DNA of 64,000 nucleotides. Origin: Apiospora phragmitis. Its lineage: Eukaryota; Ascomycota; Sordariomycetes; Amphisphaeriales; Apiosporaceae. The notes below the pieces were generated by a model, which did not search any database, was not told the DNA's origin, and saw only the letters and a program-made list of their open reading frames with translations. Where the stretch lies: NCBI GenBank assembly GCA_038363925.1, contig JAQQWL010000018.1:372001-436000 (forward strand). The letters are read 5' to 3'. Below are positions 52,626 to 62,144 of this stretch, in pieces. Made by a program: the position numbers and the translations under genes. Positions within the stretch are counted from its first letter, which is position 1; each line of letters starts with the position of its first letter.

Positions 52626-55411
52626 ATGTCTGCCTCGCCTTCCAATAAACAGGCCGGGGATAGCAACGACCACCCACCGCTCATACAAAAAAGGCTAAGT
52701 GAGTCGACTAAGACGGCATGCCCCAGTAAATGAACACTTTGCTAACGGAAATTTCTAGCCACAGCAGATCTGATTTCTCTCTACCCATGCAACCCTCCCA
52801 GACGGGGAGTCTTGGAAATTGGTCTAATCAAGATTCAAAACCTGCACCTGCCAGACGAGATCATAGGAACACTCTCTGTGGATAGCTCGACGGATATACC
52901 AAAGACAGAGCGATGGCGTCCACTCGCCGTTCTGGAATACGACGGTTTCCAAGTCCCTGCTCCGGCTTTTATGTGGACGAATCAGAACGGTATGGCTTGG
53001 ACGGAGACATGTAAGCTCGATATCACAGCCTCTTCGGACCTGACGATTCATTTTCTGGCATTTGGATCAAATGACCCGAGCCAGTTACCAAGATGCATAT
53101 CACTTGCGCGGTTGACTATTGACCCTTTCCTGGAGACTTGGCAATCGTTCGATGTGGCCAACATCGATCTCCCCGACAACACAGGGAACTTGTCCATCCA
53201 TATTTCCTTTTGGGAGAAACAAGTCGGCCCTTCAAAGATGCCGCAAATGCAGGAAAACTTCAAGAACATCCAGCTGAACGACCTTATCCAGGTCGAGAAC
53301 GTCTGCGCCAAGAACGGCATATATCCCCTCAAGAGATACTACGGCATGACAACTGTTCATGCTGCCGAGTTCAATGGAGAATCACGGATAGCTCCATTGA
53401 GACACCCATTCATCGCGCCACTGAAATATGCGTTTGAGTCACCGGCAGGTTTGAGCCTCCTTTCCCACCTCGGGTCCGGTGGCCATTTGTTCGGCCACCT
53501 ACAAGAAGAGCGAAGGTTCGACATTGAGAAGGCGAGGTTCTACGCCGCCGAGTTGGTCTGTGTCTTGGAGTTTCTACATGGACAAAACATTATCAACTGT
53601 CTGAAGCCGGAGAACACCACGGTAGACCCTTTCGGCCACATTAGCATCTGCGCCCCCGGCCTTTTCGCATTGGAAATCAGCCCCGAAAAGGTGCGGAGTA
53701 CGCCCGGTGATCCAGATTTCCCAGCCCCTGAGCTTATCCGCGGGGTGCGATTTCCAAGATTGCAGATTGGTGGACATTGGGCGTCTTTCTCTATGAGATG
53801 CTCACCGGTTTACCGCCTTTCTATTCTCATAAAGACGAGGCGAGGAAGACCAATATCACCAGCCAAGACGTACAACTTGCTACAGATATGCAGCCAGAGG
53901 CAGTTGGTCTGTTGACTCGTCTTCTTGACAAGAATCCGGCCAAACGCCTGGGTGCTAATGGCGCATCCGAAATCAAGTCTCATGTCTTTTTTGGTGGCGT
54001 TAACTGGCATCAGCTGCAGCAAAAGAACCCCACCCCATTCATACCGAGTATGATCAGTCCTGTCTATAAGCTTGAACCTGAGAAATCTTCCTCCCAAGAG
54101 AGACCGCAGGATTATACAGGCAGAAGGCGGGAACATAACGGGTGGCTACAGGAGGAATCCCGCCACGGCTTGGAGGGCTTTCTGACCATGTGGATAGAAA
54201 TAGCCAGGGTCCGGGGCGGGTACGAAGATGATGCGACCAAACAGCCGCCGGTCATACCCGAGGCAGATGGCTGGGAATTTGCATGGGACTCGCCTGCCTG
54301 CGAGTTACGATTCAAAAACGCTGTCACCAACCAAGAATTCCTAATCAAATTTCCAAACCAAGAAGCATGGCAACTGGCACCCAGACCCACCGACGAGGCC
54401 CAAGTCGATAGTGACCGCGACAGACCAAGCACGCTGTTTTGGAGAGAGGCACTCAGGACGGCGCTAAAGAACAATTATGGCAGACAGCTAATCTCAATGA
54501 TTCTGCGACAGGGGGTGGTCGACATTAACCAGCCAATCCTTCTCTACGAGGAGCCTGCTGAAACTAAATACTTACCTCTTGAACCAGAAATAATCCCATT
54601 GACGCCGCTTGAATGGGCCGTGGAACATGAAAGAGTCGATCTGTTTCATGTCTTCCTGGAGGCCGGTGCCAACGCCAACAGGACCTGCCAGGCAGCCAAG
54701 GGCCCGGCACTGCTGAAGGCGGTGCGGAGGGAGTACCTATACATGGTACAGGTCCTCGCGCCGCTGACTGGCCGCGTTTCCTGCACCCGGGCTCTCGGCC
54801 TCGCCGTCGGCCGGCAAAGCGCCGCCGTCGTCGAGGCCTTGCTCCAAGCACGCTCGCCCTCGACGGAGGGCGGACAGCAGCAGCATGTGCGCTGCGACTT
54901 CGAAGCCGACGACGCCCCGCTGCGCGACCGCAGCTACGTCGGCTGGACGCCCGACAACGACCAGTACGTCGGCGGGGGCCCCGCGCCCGTGCCGCACGAC
55001 TTCACGCCGCCCCTCGCGCGCGCCGCGCGCCTCGGCAACGCGGCGCTGGTCCGCGTCCTACTGGCGCACGGCGCGGACCCCAACGCGGGATACCACGACG
55101 GCGCGCCCGTCGCGGTCCCGTACGGCTGGTACGACAAGGGCGAGAAGCCGGCGGGGCACCCGCCCTCGCCCCAGATCCGCTGCGGCAGGCCGGTGCAGCT
55201 GGCCATGGAGCTGCACGGCCACGGCGAGGTCGTGGACTTACTGCTGGACGCGGGCGCGGATGTTACGCTGGCGCAGCCGGTTTGGCCGGTGCCGGTGGGG
55301 ATGGAGCGCGCGGTGCCGGTGCATACTTGTGCACTGGCGCCGCGGAGTGTGTATCTCAGGGTCACAGCTGCGCTAGAGGATGCGGTGGCGCGGAGAAAAG
55401 AAGCGTACTAG
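52626..55411 (+). CDS. C2 - AGC pseudokinase - ankyrin fusion, one frameshift
   Basis: ATG at 52626; exon 1 (52626-52698), a 60-nt intron (GTGAGT, GCTAAC, TCTAG), then a long exon from 52759. Residues ~40-190 look like a C2 domain (GLIKIQNLHLPDEI...TIDPFLETWQSFDV). An AGC-kinase-like domain follows: RHPFIAPLKYAFESPAG, RFYAAELVCVLEFLHGQNI, then LKPENTTVD, APELIRG, and after a frame change WWTLGVFLYEMLTGLPPFY and LLTRLLDKNPAKRLGANG. The catalytic loop reads INCLKPEN where AGC kinases have YRDLKPEN, and the DFG position reads CAPG, so it is a pseudokinase. The C-terminal 350 residues have ankyrin repeats (TPLEWAVEHERVDLFHVFLE; PPLARAARLGNAALVRVLLA). The frameshift lies at the G4 run 53742-53745. 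Confidence 0.8.
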
Positions 55412-55688
55412 AAGCCATTTGGCGCTGACACGAGATAGGGGGCGTAGAGCTAAAGGGTGTAATAGGTTGTTGTGGCTACGGCAAAAGAGGATGCGACGAG
55501 CTCTTATAGAAGTTAAAGGTTATTGTTGTTTTACTAGTCCCGAGTGGTGGTGTGTCTAGTGGGGTGGTGGGGGATGGTAGTAACCTGTTTCGTGCACCCT
55601 CTCTTAGAGTGTCTACCAGCTCACAACAATCTACCAACGCCTGTCTTCCAGACGTATCAAGTTTCCAGGCATCACTCAGGATCACCCC

Positions 55689-56108
55689 TCACTCTCGACC
55701 GCTGGACACAAAAACAGCGATCACAGCAGCATACGCAGCGGATGGAGCCATCATTTCGTAGCTGGATACCTTCAACGTAGCACCCACCACAATTGAAAAG
55801 AGCGCGACGAACACACAAATCACCGCCAGTCGATTGCCTCCAACGGAGCCAGCCGACAGAACTGCCAGCGGCGTAATTAAAAACAAAGCGACAATAAGTG
55901 TGGTCACAATCCGGCCTGCTACACTGGCTATCAACACAGTGTTTTGGTATGGCCAAACCCCCTTCGGCAACGTCATGAAGGATCCCGGGCTGTCTTGTCC
56001 TTTGCTAATCCTCCAATAGCGGAAAGCACGCAGCTTCTTATGTAGCCATCGTTGGAAAGGGTCGGTCCGAGAGCGCGTTCCAACATCGACTCGGATCAGT
56101 CGTGTATT
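55689..56108 (-). pseudogene. DUF6594-type membrane protein, C-terminal fragment
   Basis: The frame reads RTDPFQRWLHKKLRAFRYW, then three hydrophobic segments (LIVALFLITPLAVLSAG; LAVICVFVALFSIVVGATL; APSAAYAAVIAVFV) ending at TAG/TGA 55689. This matches the C-terminal three-helix part of the fungal DUF6594 family ('DpfqrW...r....i.......l...l...Pl..L......r........lf........a....e..aatAaYaAVLvVF'). Upstream coding stops where dispersed repeat copy C begins (56111), so the N-terminal part was cut off by that insertion or a rearrangement. Confidence 0.7.
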
Positions 56109-56110
56109 GT

Positions 56111-56280
56111 ACAGTCGCTAGCGAAACCTACGTCCTCTCTCCACTCTCTTATAGTTCTTATTTTGGACCCACCGGTAGGGGTATATGCTGACAGCATGTA
56201 CCTGTCCATTCTCACAAGTATAGAGCCAATTCTGGCTTTGCTTATCCTTCCCTTGTGCATTCATAAATCGATTACAATAT
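56111..56280. repeat. Dispersed TIR-like repeat, copy C
   Basis: Begins cagtcgctagcgaaacctac and matches copy B (38946-39113) along its whole length at roughly 80-85% by eye, including ccttgtgcattcataa near the end. It borders the truncated DUF6594 gene on one side and NLR-2 on the other. Confidence 0.65.
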
Positions 56281-56333
56281 GTATTATGTCCTCTATAGCA
56301 AGGTATGATTAAAATATACAAGTCAATGCCACT

Positions 56334-58563
56334 TCATATATCGTCGGATAAGCTCAATTCCGAGAGAGGTGGCAATACTCGCTCGGCACGCCAAGTATCC
56401 AATGTTTCGATGGACGAAGAAGTGTCTGGATGCTCCGGTCTCAGTGTTTTGCGGCGAAGTTGGACGCAAGATTCCATCAAGTCGATAGCATCAGTCGTAC
56501 GTTCTTGGGAGTACCAGGTGAAAGCCAGGTTGGCCATGCTGGTCAGCGTGGAAGGATGATCCGGCCCGAGTTCCTGCTTGCGAGTCTCCATCACTTCCAC
56601 TCCCAACTTCTCCGCTGCCTCCCATCGGCCTTGATTCCAGTACGTCAACGCCAGGTTGTTCATACTGGTCAGCGTGTCTGGATGATCCGCCCCGAGTTTT
56701 TGCTTGCTCGTCTCCATCACTTCCACTCCCAGCTTCTCCGCCGCCTCCCATCGGCCTTGATTCAAGTACGTTGACGCCAGGTTGCCCATGCTGGTCAGCG
56801 TGTCTGGATGATCCGGCCCGAGTTTCTGCTTGCGAGTCTCCATCACTTCCACCTCCAGCTTCTGCGCTGCCTCCCATCGACCTTGGTTCCTGTACGTCGA
56901 CGCTAGGTTGGCCATGCTGGTCAGCGTGGAAGGATGATCCGGCCCGAGTTTCTGCTTGCGAGTCTCCATCACTTCCACTCCCAGCTTCTCCGCTAGCCCC
57001 CACTGACCCTTGAAGTTGTGCACATGACCGACCATCTCTATAGCCTCTAGGCTTTTTTCGTGTGTCCGCCCGAATATCTTTATTCTGCACTTCATTGCCT
57101 TCTCTGCTCTCTTCTGTGCTCGATGCCCTTGTCCCATCATCCATAGATACTAGGCCGCTTTATAGAGGATCGCCGCCCATTCCTTCAATGATTCATCATC
57201 CTTTGGTTGCTGCTCTGCTGCCGCGACAGTGTGTGGCAGAAGTGCCTGGCAAAGTGCCCAGTTCTCATATACTCCAGTTGGGAGCTGGGCGTTAAGGCGG
57301 CAGATAAACTCCGATTTCCACTTTTCCTGCTGTCCCTCAGCTTCAAGCCATCGTTTCGTAGCCAGCTGAACTAAGCTGTGCATTTTAAACGTCTTTCCGT
57401 CCTCCACTGTAGAAATAAACGAGTAATCGCGCAAACTAGAGACATCCTTTTCGAACTGATCATCCATGCTAGAGTCCGATTCGACGTCTTTATCGCTTGA
57501 TTCTTGGTCGCTGCCTGAACCGTCCAAAGCAGAGCTCCGTCGGTATTAGTTTGGTCTACTAGTAGCGCCTTCCTTCTCATCTGAAGTCCGCAGGAGACTC
57601 TCAGGGATACCTTGGCGATCGCAGAAACTCATAAGTGAAAGGAGGTCGGCTGCAGATGGTCTAATTTGACGGATGTGGTCGAACGAGATTTGCCATATGA
57701 TAATAATTGAGTTTTTGGCCTCTCCATCCCGCCGTAATTGCCCGGCTTCGTAATCAAGAAGAGTCGCTCTCTTCCGGTCGCTCTGTGTGAATTTCTCGAG
57801 GTATTGCCGCACTGAACAACGCGGAGCTCTCTGCGAAATATAGGCTGTCGCTTGGACGATTGCCAACGGCATGTATTCCAGCGTCTTAACGAGGGATTGA
57901 ATAGTCTCGATATCTCCCTGCTTGTGTAGCTTTCCTAGCTTTTTCTGCGCGAGGATTATCGCCTCCACCTGATGCATAGGATCAACCGCAATGATATTAC
58001 GTTCCTCGGCCAGTGTCAATGCTGCATGCTTGCTTCGGGTAGTGACGAGGATGGATCCATGTTGGCAGTTAGGGAGGTAGGAGACGAGTGGCTGACTCCG
58101 GCCGTCTGAGCCATCTCGTTCCCCGTCATGATCGGCCGGATTGTGGAGGAGAAAGTCGGCTGCATCAACGTTATCGAGTATAAGGATCCATCTCCCACTC
58201 TTCTCGCCACGTAGCCAGTTATAGAGCAACTGGAAGATGTTGTTTTGGGGATTCCTCCGTTCGGGTAGCTTGAGGTAGTCTGCAATGTCTCGGAAGCTCT
58301 GCTCGTAACGGGCTGCGCTGCTGGCGTGGATCCAAAAAACCCACGTGTCGGGCGATCGGTCTCGGACTCGGTAGGCGTACTCAATGGCGATCTGCGACTT
58401 GCCGACGCCGCCCAAACCGACTAGTGCAGTTCGCGAAGCTGGCTCGCTGCATAAACGGTAGACCTGGTCGAGGATTGTGTCCCGTTGGACGAAGTCTCGG
58501 TCACGATTGAAAGGTATAATGGCTGTCGGCTTTGGTGGGGTTTCTGGCCGTCCAGTGTTGGAC
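56334..58563 (-). pseudogene. NB-ARC-TPR NLR, interrupted (NLR-2)
   Basis: The NB-ARC exon starts at an acceptor (GCTAACGCTAG) at 58564-58565 with SNTGRPETPPKPTAIIPF. P-loop GLGGVGKSQIAIEYAYR, Walker B WILILDNVDAADF, ILVTTRSKHAAL and EYMPLAIVQATAYI are clear. The hinge reads MHSLVQLATKRWLEAEGQ. The C-terminus has about five 42-residue TPRs (WEAAEKLGVEVMETRKQKLG type) and ends at 56334. TAA at 57546-57548 and TAG at 57150-57152 interrupt an otherwise continuous frame; both fit CpA/TpG->TpA changes. The 5' exon, where the amyloid motif of paralogue NLR-1 lies, could not be found upstream of 58565. It shares long stretches with NLR-1. A SesB-like hydrolase gene lies just upstream in the same orientation. 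Confidence 0.8.
56530..57010 (-). repeat. 126-nt TPR repeat array of NLR-2
   Basis: About four to five tandem 126-nt units, nearly identical to each other and to those of NLR-3 (24830-25310). Unit variation is at 'LGVEVMET' / 'LEVEVMET' and 'RKQKLG' / 'SKQKLG'. Confidence 0.85.
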
Positions 58564-58759
58564 CTAGCGTTAGCGCCGCCTGGCTGAGGGGCTATTATAG
58601 CGGTAACCTACCTAAATTGACGGACCTAGTCTCGCTCTTACGACGTCGTGTATTGCCTTTTTACTAGATATGTATTAGCGACTTGTTCTTAGATAGGCTA
58701 TTCGGAGATATATTATAAAAGCTGTTGAATTATGGCGAGATCTAGTTTAAAATAGACCT

Positions 58760-59903
58760 CTATGATTCGTTTCTTTGCAGTCGAGCAAACCGCTCCTGCA
58801 GATCGCCCACAGCAGAAGTCTCCTCTTGAACAGTTAATGACGGAGCATGTAACTCACGTTTCTTAAGCGCTTTCTCGTACACGTCTTTGATATTTCTCCG
58901 CACAAGCTTCATATTATCTTGATCCGTCTGACCAGGTCCGAACTTGCATACACCTCCGTGGTCCGCGTTTAGCTTGACGACGTTCTCTCGGTCGCCCGGC
59001 ATTCCGAGCCGTGCGCTTTCTCGTGGTACAATCTTTATCCAGCAATGGTTAGCAAACCAGCTCTTGTCTTACATTTAAGATAAGATAACGTAACTTACGT
59101 TATCCAGGCCGCCCCAGAACGACACAATGTCGTACTCGAGTAGCTGATGGCGCCAATGCTCCTGCATGATGTCCGAGAACATGCTGCCGCTCTTCAATAC
59201 CTCGAGCACGTCGTCACCCTTCTGGAATCCTGTCGTCGTCGCAATCTTCGATGCTATCTTTCCCAGGCTAACAAGTTTCGAGTCTCCACCTTGATGCGGC
59301 GTCGCAAAAAAGACTAGTCCGGAGGTCATGGCTTTGATGGGTGTATATTTCGGGTTATTATGTGCGTTGATTAACGCCTGCTTCACCAGAAGGCCACCTA
59401 TGCTGTGTGATAGGAATGTTATCTGTCGCGATTCGTCCTCATCCCTCTCGATCCGGATCGCTTCGAGTAGTTCATTCGCTTTTCCTACGAACGTGTCTCG
59501 GTCTCGGCCATAGACCGCCGTCGCATTATATTCGTACAGGAAGACACGCGGGTCGGTCACGTACTGCGGAAGGTCGTCACGGAGCCATAGACGGCCTTCG
59601 GGTCCCGGAAGACTTCGCCATGTGTCCCAGGCATGGTCGGTGTCGTTCTTGCTTCGCGGGTTAAGGCCGTGTACGGCGATAATGCTAGGTAAGTTAATTA
59701 ATATTCGATAGAAATAATTGATAGGAACCTTCTTACTCAACTCGGGCCCCCTCGTCCTCACTAGGCCCGCCTAACTCTGGGAACAACTGGCGTAGTGGCT
59801 AGCTTTCCGTTAGTCGATGTCCAAAAGAGGCAATAGACACGTACCATGTCTAACACTCGCTGCTCATACCAGCTAAGTTTTGAAGAGCTTGGTGATTGAT
59901 AAG
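58760..59903 (-). CDS. SesB-like alpha/beta hydrolase
   Basis: Exons: up to 59845 (start unresolved; WYEQRVLDM), 59798-59737, 59684-59099 and 59032-58760. Introns GTACGT...CTAG, GTAAGA...CCTAG and GTAAGT...AAAG give exact phases. The product reads DIIAVHGLNPRSKND, HAWDTWRSL, VFLYEYNATAVYGRD, then nucleophile elbow TFLSHSIGGLLVKQALINAH, GLVFFATPHQGGDS, ending with LNADHGGVCKFG. This is the SesB-like lipase/esterase module found alone or fused to NB-ARC in fungi, and often encoded near amyloid-signalling NLRs; substrates are unknown. Ser of S-H-S-I-G is the expected nucleophile and His of ADH the catalytic histidine. No start ATG is seen in the first exon, whose frame opens after a TAA near 59905, so a 5' exon is missing or the start has been lost. 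NLR-2 follows 200 bp downstream. Confidence 0.75.
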
Positions 59904-60117
59904 AAGTGTTTTACGAGGAGACCGGTCTTAACGAAAGACGGACGAGACGTTAATATGCCTTATAGAAGCCGCCAGCCTAGTGCGGCTGACATTACTGCTG
60001 CAACTAACCCCGCGCGACCGCCCAATTAGAATCGCATACGCCGCGGTAAATGCTACGCTTAACGGCGAGCGCAATACATGGTATCATATTACGGTATTAT
60101 TTGCGGGATCGTTTTTA

Positions 60118-61020
60118 GTAGTACTACTATCACAGTCTCCGTGCGAGATCGGTCCGCACGCGATCTCGTTAAATATTTCAGCGGATTTGATATTGACTGG
60201 AGGCTTATCGAGAAGCAGCTTCGAACCTGGGCGCCTCTCTTTCGAGAAGGGAAGCCACTACGACTCGCGATCGCCTTTACCTACGTGGATACCGACAGAC
60301 CCGGCGATACATCGACGGGGGCCACTACTCGGGGGAGATTTTCTGCTACCTAAACAATGCTTGCCCGACGAACAACGCAGCTACACGCTGAAGTGACGAC
60401 GGGCCAGCAGACTACCTGGAACGAACTCTACGAGCGTATGCGATGCCCCAGGGCCGCCGTGCCACCTCGGACTATATTGCTGGCGTGATAGTGCGAATAG
60501 CAAACACTATCGACTACGCACTTATCACTTCCGAAGCCTGATTCGGCACATCGAAGAAGGTTACGCTGTCAACTGTTATGACGATATACCCGACTTCCTT
60601 CGTACCCAGCTCTACGCCGAAGAGCAGCAGGATATAGAGCGTAAGCAGAAGCGAAAGCGCGATGCCTCTCCCCGAAATCTTCCGTCTATCCAGATTACTA
60701 ATGTCTTACCTGGCCAGTCGAATGAATAAGCCTTAGAGGAGTATCCGGTTGCCTGTTCTAGTCCTATTACTATCTGCGGTTTAAGAGATCGAGCGGTTAA
60801 GAGATACTGCGAATGGCAGTGCACGAAAGTGGACGATGTAGTACTGAAGTTCGAGTTCCGGAAGGCTCGAGATTTGACTCTAGCTGAAGGGTTAGACCTT
60901 GAGCAGTTGCATGAGGATCAGGATTACCAGTTCCTGCTAGACAAGGGTGTGAAGCTTGGTATCGCCAGACGCTTCGTTCGCGATGTTAAAAGCTGGGCTA
61001 GTTTGTTAAATAACGAGTAA
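60118..61020 (+). pseudogene. Repeated Cys/His-cluster family, copy 2
   Basis: Aligns with copy 1 (11747) from DRSARDLVKYFSGFDIDW onward. It has a TAA at about 60351-60353 where copy 1 has CAA (CpA->TpA), a one-base insertion in the cluster region (near 60446) and further changes. From 60483 the frame continues to a terminal SAM-like segment (GLDLEQLHEDQDYQFLLDKG, then VKLGIARRFVRDVKSW) ending TAA 61018-61020. Differences from copy 1 are dominated by transitions. Confidence 0.75.
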
Positions 61021-61081
61021 CGAGTAATAAGCGATAAATGAAATAGTTGTTTCTATTTCCGTCTAATATATTTTTAAGCTT

Positions 61082-61618
61082 CTATAGTTCTTCAATAGAG
61101 ACTCCTGCGTGCCGAAAATGTCCCTCTGTACTTGACCGTCTTGATCCTACGACGTCCACACACCACTGTAGAAAGACGGCAAAATCATGCTGTATGGTAT
61201 AGAGGTGCCCGTGTCGTTTGATAAAGGCCTTAAGCTCGGCAAAGAACTTTTCAATGGGATTCAAGTCGGGCGAGTACGGTGGCAAGAACAGGAGCTTGAC
61301 TCCGGCATCGTCACATAGCTGTTGGATTCTATCGGGTTGATGAAACGGTGCATTGTCCATGATCAGGACAGACTTCGGTTCCGGCCATCTCCCACATAAA
61401 GGCAGAAGCTCTTGAATAAAGTCTTCAAATTCTTCACTATCCGTAAACCCCTGGAAGATACGCGAAAGCATAATGCCGTCTTGGGTGTAAGCCGGCAGGA
61501 TCTGGTACCTACGACGACGGTGGAACCGTTCTATTTGTACGGGTGCCACGCCTTGAGGAGACCACCCGGTTCGTCGAAATCCCGCACGCTTGTCACAACC
61601 CGACTCGTCAATGTACAC
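61082..61618 (-). mobile_element. Tc1/mariner-type DDE transposase, C-terminal half
   Basis: 178 codons: YIDESGCDKRAGFRRTGWSP (first Asp), VLIMDNAPFHQPDRI (second Asp) and LPPYSPDLNPIEKFFAELK (Glu), the DDE_3 catalytic triad of IS630-Tc1-mariner elements. The DNA-binding N-terminus is missing. The frame opens only ~20 bp from a second, oppositely oriented copy. Confidence 0.85.
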
Positions 61619-61639
61619 TAGGTGGTAAGAACGGAAGTC

Positions 61640-62076
61640 GGATAGAGTATGGCTATAAAAGTCGCGTAGGTCGGCATTCCGTTCTTGTCCGCATTTACGC
61701 CGGGTCGATTAATATAGACGTCTTCGAGGATTATATCGAGCAATTACTACAGTATTGCGGCAGGTGGCCGGAGCCGAAGTCCGTCCTCGTTATGGATAAT
61801 ACTTCCTTCCACTATTTTATCCGTATAAGTTAATTATACGAGGACACTGGCGTAAAGCTTCTCTATCTTCCCCCGTACTTACCGGATCTGAACCCGATCG
61901 AGGAGTTCTTTACAGAGTTGAAAGCCTTTATCAGACGAAATTGGCAACGTTATAGCAATAATCCCGGATCGGACTTTACGGTCTTTTTAAAATGGTACGT
62001 CGACACGGTAGGCGAACGGAAAGCGAGCGCCTGGGGCTATTTCTGGTATTCTAATATTACGATTAAAGAACTTTAA
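61640..62076 (+). mobile_element. Second DDE transposase relic, opposite strand
   Basis: Reads VFEDYIEQLLQYCGRWPEPK, SVLVMDNTSFHYF, a stop, then VKLLYLPPYLPDLNPIEEFF, TELKAFIRRN, ending at TAA 62074-62076. Closely related to the copy at 61082-61618 but inverted, with the two opening away from ~61630. Stops and altered catalytic surroundings (PYLPD for PYSPD) make it inactive. Confidence 0.75.
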
Positions 62077-62144
62077 GGAAAGTCTATTCTCTGCCAAGCT
62101 AATCCATACCTTTATTCTAAAATCCGTACCACATTAATACTGAA

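Noticed and set aside
54564..55376. Arg/Thr-rich frames on both strands in the ankyrin part of the kinase fusion
   Set aside because: Shadows caused by high GC; the ankyrin frame is the coding one.
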